Positions 8,531 through 19,124 of a stretch of 64,000 nt of DNA are shown in pieces. The DNA is from Mesorhizobium neociceri (GTDB lineage Bacteria > Pseudomonadota > Alphaproteobacteria > Rhizobiales > Rhizobiaceae), in assembly GCF_013520985.1 (NCBI RefSeq), contig NZ_JACDTY010000016.1, positions 1-64,000 on the forward strand. Reading direction: 5' to 3'. Position 1 is the stretch's first letter. Every line of letters starts with the position of its first letter. Under the pieces are notes generated by a model. The model saw only the letters and a program-made list of their open reading frames with translations. It did no database searches and was not told where the DNA came from. Made by a program: the position numbers and the translations under genes.

Positions 8531-9097
8531 CTACTCCATGTTGGTGTGGCGAGCGCGCATGGCCTCGGACGACTGGCCGGTAAGCCCCTTGAGCTTCAGC
8601 ACCATCACCTCGAACAGCAGGAACAGCGCGCCTTCGAAGACCGAGCCCATCGGCAATACCGACGTCATTTGCGGCCCCTGGTCACGCGCCATGGTCTGCG
8701 CCGGGATAAGCAAGGTGAAGTCGGCAAGCGCGGTCGCACTGCCCGCAGCCTCGGCGGTGAGCAGCAGCACCGTCGCGCCGGCGTGGCGGGCAACCTGCAT
8801 CAAGGTGAGCACGGTCGTGGTCTCGCCCGGGCCGGAACTGGCCAGGAACACGTCACCCGGGCCAAGGGGTGGCGTGTTCATGTCGCCGACCACCGACACC
8901 TCAACCCCGAGGTGATAGAGCCGCATAGCGAAACCCTTGATCTGCAAGGCCTCGCGGCCGCAGCCATAGACGACGATCTTCTGCGCGCGGGCCAGCGTTT
9001 CGCAAGCGGTGTCGATGCCGGCTTCGTCGACGCGCGCCAGCACGGCGCCCAGCTCTTGCAGGGCGGTGGCAAACATATCCGAGCCGGTATTCGTCAT
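8531..9097 (-). CDS. SIS-domain sugar isomerase-like protein
   Basis: 188 residues with one SIS domain, the fold that binds phosphosugars. IVVYGCGREALQIKGFAMRL and VFLASSGPGETTTVLTLMQVA are the two phosphate-binding loops. The size and the N-terminal helix match 6-phospho-3-hexuloisomerase-like proteins. No HxlA-type synthase is adjacent, so a role in formaldehyde fixation is not supported. It more likely isomerises an intermediate of the sugar taken up by the neighbouring transporter. It is first in a two-gene minus-strand unit, divergent from the aldo/keto reductase. Confidence 0.82.
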   Translation of the reverse strand: MTNTGSDMFATALQELGAVLARVDEAGIDTACETLARAQKIVVYGCGREALQIKGFAMRLYHLGVEVSVVGDMNTPPLGPGDVFLASSGPGETTTVLTLMQVARHAGATVLLLTAEAAGSATALADFTLLIPAQTMARDQGPQMTSVLPMGSVFEGALFLLFEVMVLKLKGLTGQSSEAMRARHTNME

Positions 9098-9242
9098 CAG
9101 GGTCTCATCCGCCAGGGGTTTGGCCAGGGAATTCCGGTTGCGCTTTTGCGGGGAAAGGCTTGTTTTTATTCATGCTATCACCGCGAAAATGCGTGTCCAA
9201 CCACTGCCGCGGCTTTTGCTGTGCCAGCGGCGTGATAGTGTC

Positions 9243-10301
9243 ATGTCAGACAAATCAATCCAGGAAATCTTAAGCGACATGAAGACACGGCATTTCGACC
9301 GCATCGGCAATGGCGGCATCGACTTCACCGAGCTTGGCTTCGGCAGTGCGCCGCTTGGCAACCTCTACCGCGCCGTCCCCGACGAGGATGCCAATGCGAC
9401 GCTGGAGGCGGCCTGGGCGACCGGCTGCCGCTACTACGACACCGCTCCGCTCTATGGCTTAGGTCTGGCCGAAACGCGGCTCAATGCCTTCCTGCGCGGC
9501 AGGAAGCGCGATGACTATGTGCTGTCGAGCAAGGTCGGCCGGCTGCTACGCGCCTGCCCGCCGGAGGAACGCACCGGCATCGGCAAATTCTTCGACACGC
9601 CGACGCGCCGCGAAGTCTACGACTACAGCTATGACGGTGTCATGCGCTCTTTCGAGGCGTCGCTGGAACGGCTGGGCGTCGACCGCATCGACATCCTTTT
9701 CGTCCATGACCTCGACATCTTCACCCACGGCAGCAAGGAAGCGTCAGACCGGCGCATCGAGGAATTCATGGCCTCAGGCTATAACGGACTGCTGGCGCTG
9801 CGTGACCAGGGCGTGATCAAGGCGTTCGGCGGCGGCATCAACGAATGGGAGGTCTGCCAGACGCTGGCCGAGCGCGGCGATTTCGACCTGTTCCTGCTGG
9901 CCGGCCGCTACACGTTGCTCGAGCAGGAGGCGCTTCAATCCTTCCTGCCGCTCTGTGAGCAGCGCGGCATCAGCATCGTGCTCGGCGGGCCCTACAATTC
10001 CGGCATACTCGCGACCGGGCCGAAGCCAGGCGCCTATTACAATTACTCCGAGGCGCCACAGGACGTCATGGATCGCGTCGGGCGCATCGAGGCGGTCTGC
10101 AAGCGCCATGGCATCAGGCTGATCGAGGCGGCGCTGCAATTTCCGCTGCTGCACCCGTCCGTGGTGTCGGTCATCCCCGGCGGCCAGCGGCCAGGCGAAG
10201 TCGAAAGCAACCGCGCCCTGCTCGACGCCAAGCTGCCGGCCGCCCTTTGGGCCGATCTCAAGCAGGAAGGTCTTATGCGCGCGGATGCGCCGGTGGGCTG
10301 A
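9243..10301 (+). CDS. Aldo/keto reductase, sugar (L-fucose/D-threo-aldose) dehydrogenase-like
   Basis: 352 residues from the ATG at 9243. The catalytic tetrad is readable as D66, Y71, K97 and H155 (YDTAPLYG, SSKVGR, FVHDLD). The set FGSAPLGNLYR, YDTAPLYGLGLAE and the FFDTPTRR insertion resembles the bacterial L-fucose/D-threo-aldose 1-dehydrogenase and pyridoxal dehydrogenase subgroup. Together with a FucU-like mutarotase in the same neighbourhood, an aldose dehydrogenase role is plausible. A hairpin terminator follows at 10336. Confidence 0.85.
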   Translation: MSDKSIQEILSDMKTRHFDRIGNGGIDFTELGFGSAPLGNLYRAVPDEDANATLEAAWATGCRYYDTAPLYGLGLAETRLNAFLRGRKRDDYVLSSKVGRLLRACPPEERTGIGKFFDTPTRREVYDYSYDGVMRSFEASLERLGVDRIDILFVHDLDIFTHGSKEASDRRIEEFMASGYNGLLALRDQGVIKAFGGGINEWEVCQTLAERGDFDLFLLAGRYTLLEQEALQSFLPLCEQRGISIVLGGPYNSGILATGPKPGAYYNYSEAPQDVMDRVGRIEAVCKRHGIRLIEAALQFPLLHPSVVSVIPGGQRPGEVESNRALLDAKLPAALWADLKQEGLMRADAPVG

Positions 10302-10335
10302 CGGCCTGCCAGCTCCCCTTATCGTGAGGGAAAAG

Positions 10336-10359
10336 AAAAGCCGGGCGAACCCGGCTTTT
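10336..10359. terminator. Bidirectional rho-independent terminator
   Basis: The 10-bp stem AAAAGCCGGG / CCCGGCTTTT encloses CGAA. On the minus strand it is followed by a T-rich run, so it ends hupB transcription. On the plus strand TTTTC follows the stem and could stop the aldo/keto reductase mRNA. Confidence 0.85.
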
Positions 10360-10387
10360 CAACATTCTCTGAAAAGAAAAAATGGTC

Positions 10388-10660
10388 TTAGTTGACCGCG
10401 TCCTTGAGGCCCTTGCCGGCCGAGAACTTCGGCACGGTACGCGCCGGAATCTTCACTTCCGCGCCAGTCTGCGGGTTGCGGCCAGTCGACGCCGCACGCT
10501 TGGAGACGGTGAAATTTCCGAAGCCGACGAGCCGTACATCGCCGCCCTTCTTCAGTTCGCCAGTGATGACGGAGAACACCGCATCGACCGCCGACTGTGC
10601 GTCACCCTTCGAAATGCTCGCGGATTCGGCGACAGCGGAAACCAGTTCGTTCTTGTTCAT
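10388..10660 (-). CDS. hupB: DNA-binding protein HU-beta
   Basis: 90 residues, the standard HU length. It starts MNKNELVSAVAE and carries the family signature GFGNFTVSKRAASTGRNPQTG, which is the minor-groove-binding arm, ending IPARTVPKFSAGKGLKDAVN. HU bends and compacts DNA in the nucleoid as a dimer. It lies downstream of lon on the same strand, an order kept in most Rhizobiales, but a lon terminator lies between them, so it has its own promoter in 10661-10800. The start follows GGAAGGG. Confidence 0.97.
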   Translation of the reverse strand: MNKNELVSAVAESASISKGDAQSAVDAVFSVITGELKKGGDVRLVGFGNFTVSKRAASTGRNPQTGAEVKIPARTVPKFSAGKGLKDAVN

Positions 10661-10802
10661 AAAAATTCCCTTCCATGAGAAAAACCGGAAATCTTCGACT
10701 CATCCGGCAGGAAACGGACTTTAGAAAGAAGCGCTCCCGCAACCAAGTCGAAAAGCGGGAAAAAAGTTGGAAAAAGCCCGGAAAAGGTGGGTTTTTCACA
10801 TG

Positions 10803-10827
10803 AAAAAGCCGGGCGCAAGGCCCGGCT
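10803..10827 (-). terminator. lon rho-independent terminator
   Basis: The 8-bp stem AGCCGGGC / GCCCGGCT (10807-10814 and 10820-10827) is followed on the minus strand by TTTTT at 10807-10803. It lies about 135 bp beyond the lon stop and upstream of hupB, separating the two transcripts. Confidence 0.8.
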
Positions 10828-10863
10828 CTCTCTTTGTGCACTGCAACTTTAGCTAAAACTAAC

Positions 10864-10907
10864 GCATGGCCCCGAAAACCGCAGTCGGTTTTCGGAAAGG
10901 ACCATGC
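10864..10907. repeat. Rhizobial intergenic palindrome, GCATGG type
   Basis: An imperfect outer pair (GCATGGCC / GGACCATGC) encloses a perfect 10-bp hairpin, CCGAAAACCG / CGGTTTTCGG (10872-10881 and 10886-10895). Elements of this shape are scattered in intergenic DNA of Mesorhizobium and relatives. It lies in the 3' untranslated region of lon. The one at 33559-33607 has a similar plan. Confidence 0.75.
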
Positions 10908-10921
10908 GCCAGTCTAGAGTG

Positions 10922-10961
10922 CTAGAGCGTCCTTTGCGCGTCCAAGTGGACGCGCGGCGCT

Positions 10962-10965
<4 letters not shown>
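10922..10965. repeat. Palindrome overlapping the lon stop codon
   Basis: CTAGAGCG (10922-10929) mirrors CGCTCTAG (10958-10965), with an inner GCGCGTCC / GGACGCGC hairpin. The lon stop codon TAG (10964-10962) lies inside the right arm, so the element abuts or supplied the end of the gene. Confidence 0.7.
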
Positions 10966-13373
<2,408 letters not shown>

Positions 13374-13427
13374 TGTCCAACCTTTCATGTCGCGGCCGCT
13401 AATTGAGCCAACCGCGAATCTCATATT

Positions 13428-13444
13428 AACGACCGTGGGTCGTT
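13428..13444. promoter_or_regulatory. Inverted repeat upstream of lon
   Basis: AACGACC and GGTCGTT form perfect 7-bp arms around GTG, about 55 bp upstream of the lon start. It could be a regulator site or a 5' leader hairpin. The remaining sequence up to 13677 shows no gene and no clear promoter consensus. Confidence 0.35.
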
Positions 13445-13677
13445 CCGCCTACCTCCGTTTGTGACGGGAGTTTTACAGCACAGAATTCGGCACCACGGCC
13501 TTCCAGTGTTAGTTGGATGCACGAGGGGCAAAGATCAAGGGTTAACGCCATCGGTTCCTCGGTATCGCGGCCGGTTCGCAGGAACGCGGCTCATCCGCAA
13601 CAGCAAAAGAGGCGCAACATCAAGGCAGCGTTGCGGCGGCGGCGGAAAATTCCACTTCAACGGGGGCGCTTTGCCGA

Positions 13678-14469
13678 TCAAACACCGGGCCTTGGAAAGA
13701 GCGGATTGCTCAAGAGGTTGGCCTCGATCTTGTCCCAGCCCTTGCGTGCGGCCCAGTCGAATGCCGCGAGGCCTTTTTCCGTGCGTTCCTCGGCATCCGT
13801 AAAATCCCGGAATACCAGCGCCTTGCCGACCCGGAAATAGGAGAACCACACCCAGGGGCGGCGGCAGAACCATCGTGCCACTTCCCAATGGAACTCGTCG
13901 ATTGCAGCCTGAACCAACGGCCCCACGACAACCACCTGTTCCCATCTGAAGTAGTCCTGGTAGACACGGCGCTTGTCGTCGTTATCAGGTTCGCGGCCCG
14001 CCAGAGCCTGTTTTTGGGCATAGGCGATCGCATGCCGCAATGGTCCAGGCATGCGATCAGCCAGATGCGGATGGTCAGGGTCGAGCCGCAACAAATGCAG
14101 CGTCACCCAGGTTTCCATGAACACCACGCGGTTAATGTCGCGAAATTTGTCGACAAACTTGTCGTAGGAGGCGATGCGTTCCGCACGGGGCAAGCTCGAG
14201 GTTACGTCGATCACCGCAAGCACCCTCGCCGCGGCATCGGCCAGCTTGAGGTACCAGCGCGCCCACAAGGCGCCATGCGCGGCAATGATGGTAAAGGGGA
14301 AGCTGCGGCCGCCGCTTGTGTAGAGCTCGTAGTACGATGCAGCGCGCACAGCCATATCGTCGAGCGACCCGGCCCGCGCTTCAGCCTCGGCCCTTACCCG
14401 CGCCACGTCAGACGATATGCCGTCGTCCGCAACCGGTCCGAAGTCAACGTCAACGATTGCCGAGACCAT
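13678..14469 (-). CDS. Hypothetical protein inserted between clpX and lon
   Basis: 263 residues with rhizobial-type codon use. It is rich in Trp, Tyr and Arg (for example EVARWFCRRPWVWFSYFRVG) and has no signal peptide or obvious membrane span. I do not recognise the family. It lies on the same strand as clpX and lon, between two genes that are usually adjacent in Rhizobiales, but the clpX terminator at 14586 and the 300-bp gap to lon suggest its own transcript. A GGGG run six bases before the ATG may serve as ribosome site. Confidence 0.65.
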   Translation of the reverse strand: MVSAIVDVDFGPVADDGISSDVARVRAEAEARAGSLDDMAVRAASYYELYTSGGRSFPFTIIAAHGALWARWYLKLADAAARVLAVIDVTSSLPRAERIASYDKFVDKFRDINRVVFMETWVTLHLLRLDPDHPHLADRMPGPLRHAIAYAQKQALAGREPDNDDKRRVYQDYFRWEQVVVVGPLVQAAIDEFHWEVARWFCRRPWVWFSYFRVGKALVFRDFTDAEERTEKGLAAFDWAARKGWDKIEANLLSNPLFPRPGV

Positions 14470-14585
14470 TCGCTACCCCACTGCCCGCCGAGAGCTTAGT
14501 GGCGCCGGGATAACATCTCACAAATTTGCTGATTCAAATGCGACCTAACGTTGCAGGCGCCAGCCGTTTCAATCCGCCAAAAACA

Positions 14586-14607
14586 AACGGCGCCCGCAGG
14601 CGCCGTT
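14586..14607 (-). terminator. clpX rho-independent terminator
   Basis: The 9-bp stem AACGGCGCC / GGCGCCGTT with a CGCA loop is followed on the minus strand by TTGTTTTT. It lies about 30 bp past the clpX stop. Confidence 0.85.
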
Positions 14608-14637
14608 CAAAATCAAAGGGTTTTGCCGTCAAACAGC

Positions 14638-15912
14638 TTACGCGCTGACGTTGCCCTTCTTTTCCTTCTGCTCGGAATAGATGTAGAGCGGCCGGGCGCT
14701 GCCGGTCACCACTTCTTCCGAAATCACCACTTCACGCACGCCTTCCAGCGCCGGCAGTTCGAACATGGTGTCGAGCAGGATCGCTTCCATGATCGAGCGC
14801 AGGCCGCGGGCGCCGGTCTTGCGCTCGATGGCGCGCTTGGCGATCGCCGACAATGCATTCTCGTGGAAGGTCAGGTCGACACTCTCCATTTCGAACAGCC
14901 GCTGATACTGCTTGACCAGCGCGTTCTTCGGCTCGGTCAGGATCTGGATCAGCGCCGGCTCGTCGAGGTCTTCCAGCGTCGCCAGAACCGGCAGACGGCC
15001 GACAAACTCGGGAATGAGGCCGAACTTCAAGAGATCCTCGGGCTCGACCAGGCGGAAGACATCGCCGGTGCGGCGATCTTCGGGCGAAGCGACGATGGCG
15101 CCAAAGCCGATCGAAGTCTTGCGGCCGCGATCCGAGATGATCTTGTCCAGCCCGGCGAAGGCGCCGCCGCAGATGAACAGGATGTTGGCGGTGTCGACCT
15201 GCAGGAATTCCTGCTGCGGATGCTTCCTGCCGCCCTGCGGCGGCACGGAGGCGACCGTGCCTTCCATGATCTTCAGAAGCGCCTGCTGCACGCCCTCGCC
15301 CGACACGTCGCGGGTGATCGAGGGGTTGTCGGACTTGCGCGAAATCTTGTCGATTTCGTCAATGTAGACGATGCCGCGCTGGGCGCGTTCGACATTGTAG
15401 TCGGCCGACTGCAAGAGCTTCAGGATGATGTTTTCGACGTCCTCACCGACATAGCCGGCTTCGGTCAGCGTCGTGGCGTCGGCCATGGTGAAGGGCACAT
15501 CGATGATGCGGGCCAGCGTCTGGGCCAGCAGCGTCTTGCCGCAGCCGGTCGGGCCGATCAGCAGGATGTTGGACTTCGCCAGTTCGACGTCGTTGTTCTT
15601 GCCTGCATGCGCCAGGCGCTTGTAGTGGTTGTGAACGGCCACCGACAGCACGCGCTTGGCGTAGGGCTGGCCGATGACATAGTCGTCGAGAACCTTCAGG
15701 ATCTCCTGCGGGGTCGGCACGCCCTCGCGCGACTTCACCATCGAGGTCTTGTTCTCCTCGCGGATGATGTCCATGCAGAGCTCGACGCACTCGTCGCAGA
15801 TGAACACCGTTGGCCCGGCGATCAGCTTGCGCACCTCGTGCTGGCTTTTGCCGCAAAACGAGCAATAAAGCGTGTTCTTGGAATCACCGCTGTTGTTGCC
15901 GACTTTGCTCAT
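14638..15912 (-). CDS. clpX: ATP-dependent Clp protease ATP-binding subunit ClpX
   Basis: 424 residues. ClpX unfolds tagged substrates and feeds them to ClpP. The N-terminal zinc domain has C17, C20, C39 and C42 (YCSFCGKS, FICDECVELC). The AAA+ module has Walker A GPTGCGKT near residue 121, Walker B YIDEIDK and the pore loop GYVGEDVE; the IGF region used for ClpP contact follows (TSIGFGAIV). The length is as expected. It lies 294 bp downstream of clpP with no internal gene, so it may have a separate promoter. Confidence 0.98.
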   Translation of the reverse strand: MSKVGNNSGDSKNTLYCSFCGKSQHEVRKLIAGPTVFICDECVELCMDIIREENKTSMVKSREGVPTPQEILKVLDDYVIGQPYAKRVLSVAVHNHYKRLAHAGKNNDVELAKSNILLIGPTGCGKTLLAQTLARIIDVPFTMADATTLTEAGYVGEDVENIILKLLQSADYNVERAQRGIVYIDEIDKISRKSDNPSITRDVSGEGVQQALLKIMEGTVASVPPQGGRKHPQQEFLQVDTANILFICGGAFAGLDKIISDRGRKTSIGFGAIVASPEDRRTGDVFRLVEPEDLLKFGLIPEFVGRLPVLATLEDLDEPALIQILTEPKNALVKQYQRLFEMESVDLTFHENALSAIAKRAIERKTGARGLRSIMEAILLDTMFELPALEGVREVVISEEVVTGSARPLYIYSEQKEKKGNVSA

Positions 15913-16206
15913 TTTCCTGTCCTTTCATCGCCGCCCGCCGATGGTCTGGCTGAAAGGGCGCATATTCTATCTATCGCGGGAATTCGCCGCCGCCAGTGTC
16001 CCGGCTCCCGCAACGCAATCCGTACGAAACACAAATCAGAAAACGTAGCAATGATTCGCGCCAACCCCGCACAAAGCTAAGCCGTCGAAAATCAACATAG
16101 CATTAACGTAGGCAATCCCATCCACCGAGGGAACAGCCAATTGTGGCCGAAATGCCGCAAATCCCAGCAAAAGCGCGTTATCCCGCCATCCAACTGCCAT
16201 GCAGCC
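15913..16206. other. clpP-clpX intergenic region without a gene
   Basis: 294 bp. The clpX ribosome site (AGGACAGGAAA on the minus strand) is at its left end. An AT-rich segment at 15960-15975 containing GATAGATAGAATATG on the minus strand may hold a -10 region, but no good -35 element was found. No terminator for clpP was recognised. Confidence 0.6.
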
Positions 16207-16836
16207 TTATGCGGCGGCGCCTTCGGCCGGTTCGCGCGACGAAATGACCTTGTCGATGAGGCCGAAATCCCTGGCTTCGTCGGCGGTCATGAAATGGTCG
16301 CGGTCGAGCGTCCGTTCTATCTCCTCGTAGCTCTTGCCGGTGTGCTTGACATAGACCTCGTTGAGACGGCGCTTCAGCTTGATGATGTCCTGGGCGTGGC
16401 GCTCGATGTCGGAGGCCTGGCCCTGGAAGCCGCCCGAAGGCTGGTGCACCATGATGCGGGCGTTCGGCGTGGCAAAGCGCATGTCCTTGTGGCCGGCGGT
16501 CAAAAGCAGCGACCCCATTGACGCCGCCTGGCCGATGCACAGCGTCGATACCGCCGGCTTGATGAACTGCATGGTGTCGTAGATCGCCATGCCCGACGTC
16601 ACCACGCCACCCGGCGAGTTGATGTAGAGGTTGATCTCTTTCTTCGGGTTCTCGGCCTCGAGGAACAAAAGCTGTGCACAAACCAGCGTCGCCATGCCGT
16701 CTTCGACCGGGCCGGTGATGAAAATGATGCGCTCCTTCAGGAGGCGCGAGAAAATGTCGTAAGCCCGCTCGCCGCGATTGGTCTGCTCGACCACCATCGG
16801 AACGAGGTTCATGTAGGTTTCGACGGGGTTCTTCAT
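16207..16836 (-). CDS. clpP: ATP-dependent Clp protease proteolytic subunit ClpP
   Basis: 209 residues. It forms the serine protease barrel that partners ClpX and ClpA. The catalytic triad reads S106 (GQAASMGS), H131 (MVHQPSGG) and D180 (TLDRDHFM). The N-terminal leader MKNPVETYMNLVPMVVEQT probably contains the propeptide. It is upstream of clpX on the same strand and is preceded by a heat-shock-like promoter. Confidence 0.98.
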   Translation of the reverse strand: MKNPVETYMNLVPMVVEQTNRGERAYDIFSRLLKERIIFITGPVEDGMATLVCAQLLFLEAENPKKEINLYINSPGGVVTSGMAIYDTMQFIKPAVSTLCIGQAASMGSLLLTAGHKDMRFATPNARIMVHQPSGGFQGQASDIERHAQDIIKLKRRLNEVYVKHTGKSYEEIERTLDRDHFMTADEARDFGLIDKVISSREPAEGAAA

Positions 16837-16919
16837 GGACTATCCCTTTTTGGAGATGGGGATTCCGGCGCCGGGAACATTAGCAATCGGGCAGAATCGG
16901 TTCTGGACGGTTAGGATGT

Positions 16920-16949
16920 AAATAGGATGCCGGCTCACCCTAGCGCAAG
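16920..16949 (-). promoter_or_regulatory. RpoH (sigma32)-like promoter of clpP
   Basis: On the minus strand CTTGCG (16949-16944) is followed after 17 bp by CCTATTT (16926-16920), close to the alphaproteobacterial sigma32 consensus (CTTG, then C-Y-TAT-T). It lies about 84 bp upstream of the clpP start. The remainder of the gap up to 17154 shows no gene. Confidence 0.5.
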
Positions 16950-17154
16950 GCCGCCTTCTCCTAGCCATCTGGTTAAGTCGAATCAAGGTTTCCGCGCAAG
17001 GGGAAGCCCGAGCGCGGCCAGCCGCGTTTTCGGGTGTAGCAATTCCTTAACCGCATCGCTTAACGAAATGCGGTGAAACCGCTTTCCCCAGGAGAACCAT
17101 ACCCTACAATTCAACGTTGAACCTGCGTTCTCGCGTTCAAACAGGGGGAATGCC

Positions 17155-17745
17155 ATGATCAGGAAAACGGCTTCCTTGGCCATTGCCGGCCTTGCCGGCC
17201 TCGGCATGGTGTCCGAGGCGGTCGCCGGCGGCCGCGCCGTCGAATGCTATGAGCCGGTGCACAGGCCAGCGCTCTATGACACCGTGTATGAAGACGTCAT
17301 GGTCAGCCCCGGCGGGCAGTTGGTCGATTACGACCCGCCGATCTACGGCACGCTCGAGCGCGTCGAGCAGATCGCGCCGCCTCGCGTCACCTATGAGGTC
17401 GTGCCGGCCAGAACCCGCACCGTTTACCGCACGGTCCAGGTCGACAATGGCGGCTATGCCTGGGAGTGGCGCGTCATCCATGGCCGCCGGGTGCTGTGCA
17501 AGGTCTGGCGCAAGGCCCGCTATGCGCGTGTCGCCGAAACGGTGGTCGTTGAACCGGAGCGCACCCGCCGGGTTGTGCTGCCGGCCGAATATGAAAGCGT
17601 CGCCCATGAAGTGCTGGTGCGACCGGAGCGGCGGCACGTCACCGAGATTGCACCGTCATACCAGAGGGTTGCGCGCCGGGTGGTGGTGCAGGAAGGCTCA
17701 ACCAGCTGGCGCCGCGTGCATATTGCGAGGCACTGCCAGGACTAG
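17155..17745 (+). CDS. Secreted protein with degenerate Val/Arg-rich repeats
   Basis: 196 residues. A signal peptide occupies about the first 24 (ending SEAVAGG), and the start follows a GGGGG run. The mature protein is built of loosely repeating units of about 20-25 residues of the form V-x-E-x-V-V-V-x-P-x-R followed by a Tyr, as in RVAETVVVEPERTRRVV and SVAHEVLVRPERRHV. Such proteins are common and uncharacterised in Rhizobiales and are presumably periplasmic or surface associated. There is no enzymatic motif. Confidence 0.7.
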   Translation: MIRKTASLAIAGLAGLGMVSEAVAGGRAVECYEPVHRPALYDTVYEDVMVSPGGQLVDYDPPIYGTLERVEQIAPPRVTYEVVPARTRTVYRTVQVDNGGYAWEWRVIHGRRVLCKVWRKARYARVAETVVVEPERTRRVVLPAEYESVAHEVLVRPERRHVTEIAPSYQRVARRVVVQEGSTSWRRVHIARHCQD

Positions 17746-17852
17746 AGCTCGGCACGTCGTTGAGGGCCGTGTCGGTTGGCTCAATCCATTGGCCCCTCGG
17801 TGGCCAACATACGGTCTGGCATCAGGCTAGGAAGGCGCGCTAATGGTCTGGC

Positions 17853-19100
17853 ATGACCAAATCCTCGCCGCCCTACCTCACCTTTGACCCAGCCGCCTGC
17901 CGCTTGCGGCTCGATCCGCACGAGCCAGCATTTTTCCAGAACCCTTACGACGCCTATGCCTTCCTGCATGGCGCCTCGAACGCCTTCTTCTGGGAGGAGT
18001 TCGGCTTCTGGTGTTTTGGCGGCTTCGACGACGTCAACCGTCTGCTGCGCGACCGCCGTTTCGGCCGCCAGAACCCGGCTGGCATCCCCGACAGCCGCGG
18101 CATCGGCGAAGATCGCACGCATTTGATCGCCTTCGACGGCATCGAGACCAATTCGATGCTGGAGCTGGAGCCGCCGGTGCACACAAGGCTGCGGACACTG
18201 GTCAACCGCGCCTTCGTCTCGCGCCAGGTCGAGCGGCTGAGACCGCGCGTCGAAGCGCTGGCCAATGAGCTGATCGACCGGTTCGAACCGGCAGAAGTCG
18301 ATCTATTGCGCGCCTTCGCCGCGCCCTTGCCGATCACCATCATCGCCGAAATGCTTGGCGTGCCGGTCGAAATGGGGCCGCAACTGCTCGACTGGTCGCA
18401 CCAGATGGTCGCCATGTACATGCATGGTCGCACGCGCGAAACCGAGGAGATGGCCAATCGCGCCGCGCGCGATTTTTCCGACTTTTTGCGCGGCTATGTC
18501 GCCAAGCGGCGCAAGCAGCCGGGCGACGATTTGTTGTCGCTGCTGATTGCGGCGCAGGAGGACGGCCAGAAACTGTCCGAAGACGAACTGGTCTCGTCCG
18601 CCATCCTTTTGCTCAATGCCGGCCACGAGGCGACGGTGCACCAGACCGGCAACGCCGTGCGCACGCTGCTGGCGCAAGGTGGCGACCCCGGCCGCTTCTT
18701 CACCTCGCCGGAGGCGACCGCGGCCACCGTCGAGGAGTGCCTGCGCTTCGATGCACCGCTGCACATGTTCACCCGCTATGCCTATCAGGAGATCGAGGTA
18801 ATTCCGGGCGTTGTCGTACAACCGGGCGAGACGATCGGCCTGCTGCTCGGCATGGCCAACCATGACCCCGTCGCCTTTGCCGAACCAGGCGCCTTCCGGC
18901 CCGGCCGGCCGGACCAGAAAAATGTCTCGTTTGGCGCCGGTATTCATTTCTGCATCGGTGCGCCGCTGGCGCGGCTTGAATTGCAGGTGTCGCTGAAAAC
19001 GCTGTTCGAGCGGCAGCCGCAACTCCATCTTGCGGAGCAGCCGCGCTTCCGCGACACTTACCACTTCCATGGGCTGGAAAGGCTCGCCGTCGGTTTCTGA
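17853..19100 (+). CDS. Cytochrome P450
   Basis: 415 residues, a soluble bacterial-type P450 without a membrane anchor. The I-helix oxygen-binding motif is LLNAGHEAT (about residue 256), the EXXR pair is EECLR (about 294-298), and the haem-binding loop FGAGIHFCIGAPLA places the thiolate Cys near 367. It would insert oxygen into an unknown substrate using electrons from a ferredoxin system. No ferredoxin or reductase gene is nearby, so redox partners must be encoded elsewhere. Confidence 0.95.
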   Translation: MTKSSPPYLTFDPAACRLRLDPHEPAFFQNPYDAYAFLHGASNAFFWEEFGFWCFGGFDDVNRLLRDRRFGRQNPAGIPDSRGIGEDRTHLIAFDGIETNSMLELEPPVHTRLRTLVNRAFVSRQVERLRPRVEALANELIDRFEPAEVDLLRAFAAPLPITIIAEMLGVPVEMGPQLLDWSHQMVAMYMHGRTRETEEMANRAARDFSDFLRGYVAKRRKQPGDDLLSLLIAAQEDGQKLSEDELVSSAILLLNAGHEATVHQTGNAVRTLLAQGGDPGRFFTSPEATAATVEECLRFDAPLHMFTRYAYQEIEVIPGVVVQPGETIGLLLGMANHDPVAFAEPGAFRPGRPDQKNVSFGAGIHFCIGAPLARLELQVSLKTLFERQPQLHLAEQPRFRDTYHFHGLERLAVGF

Positions 19101-19124
19101 CGATTGCGGCCGCGGGGTTGCGAG

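Noticed and set aside
14551..16080. A 509-codon open frame on the plus strand
   Set aside because: It is a shadow of clpX, which is certain from its zinc and AAA+ motifs.
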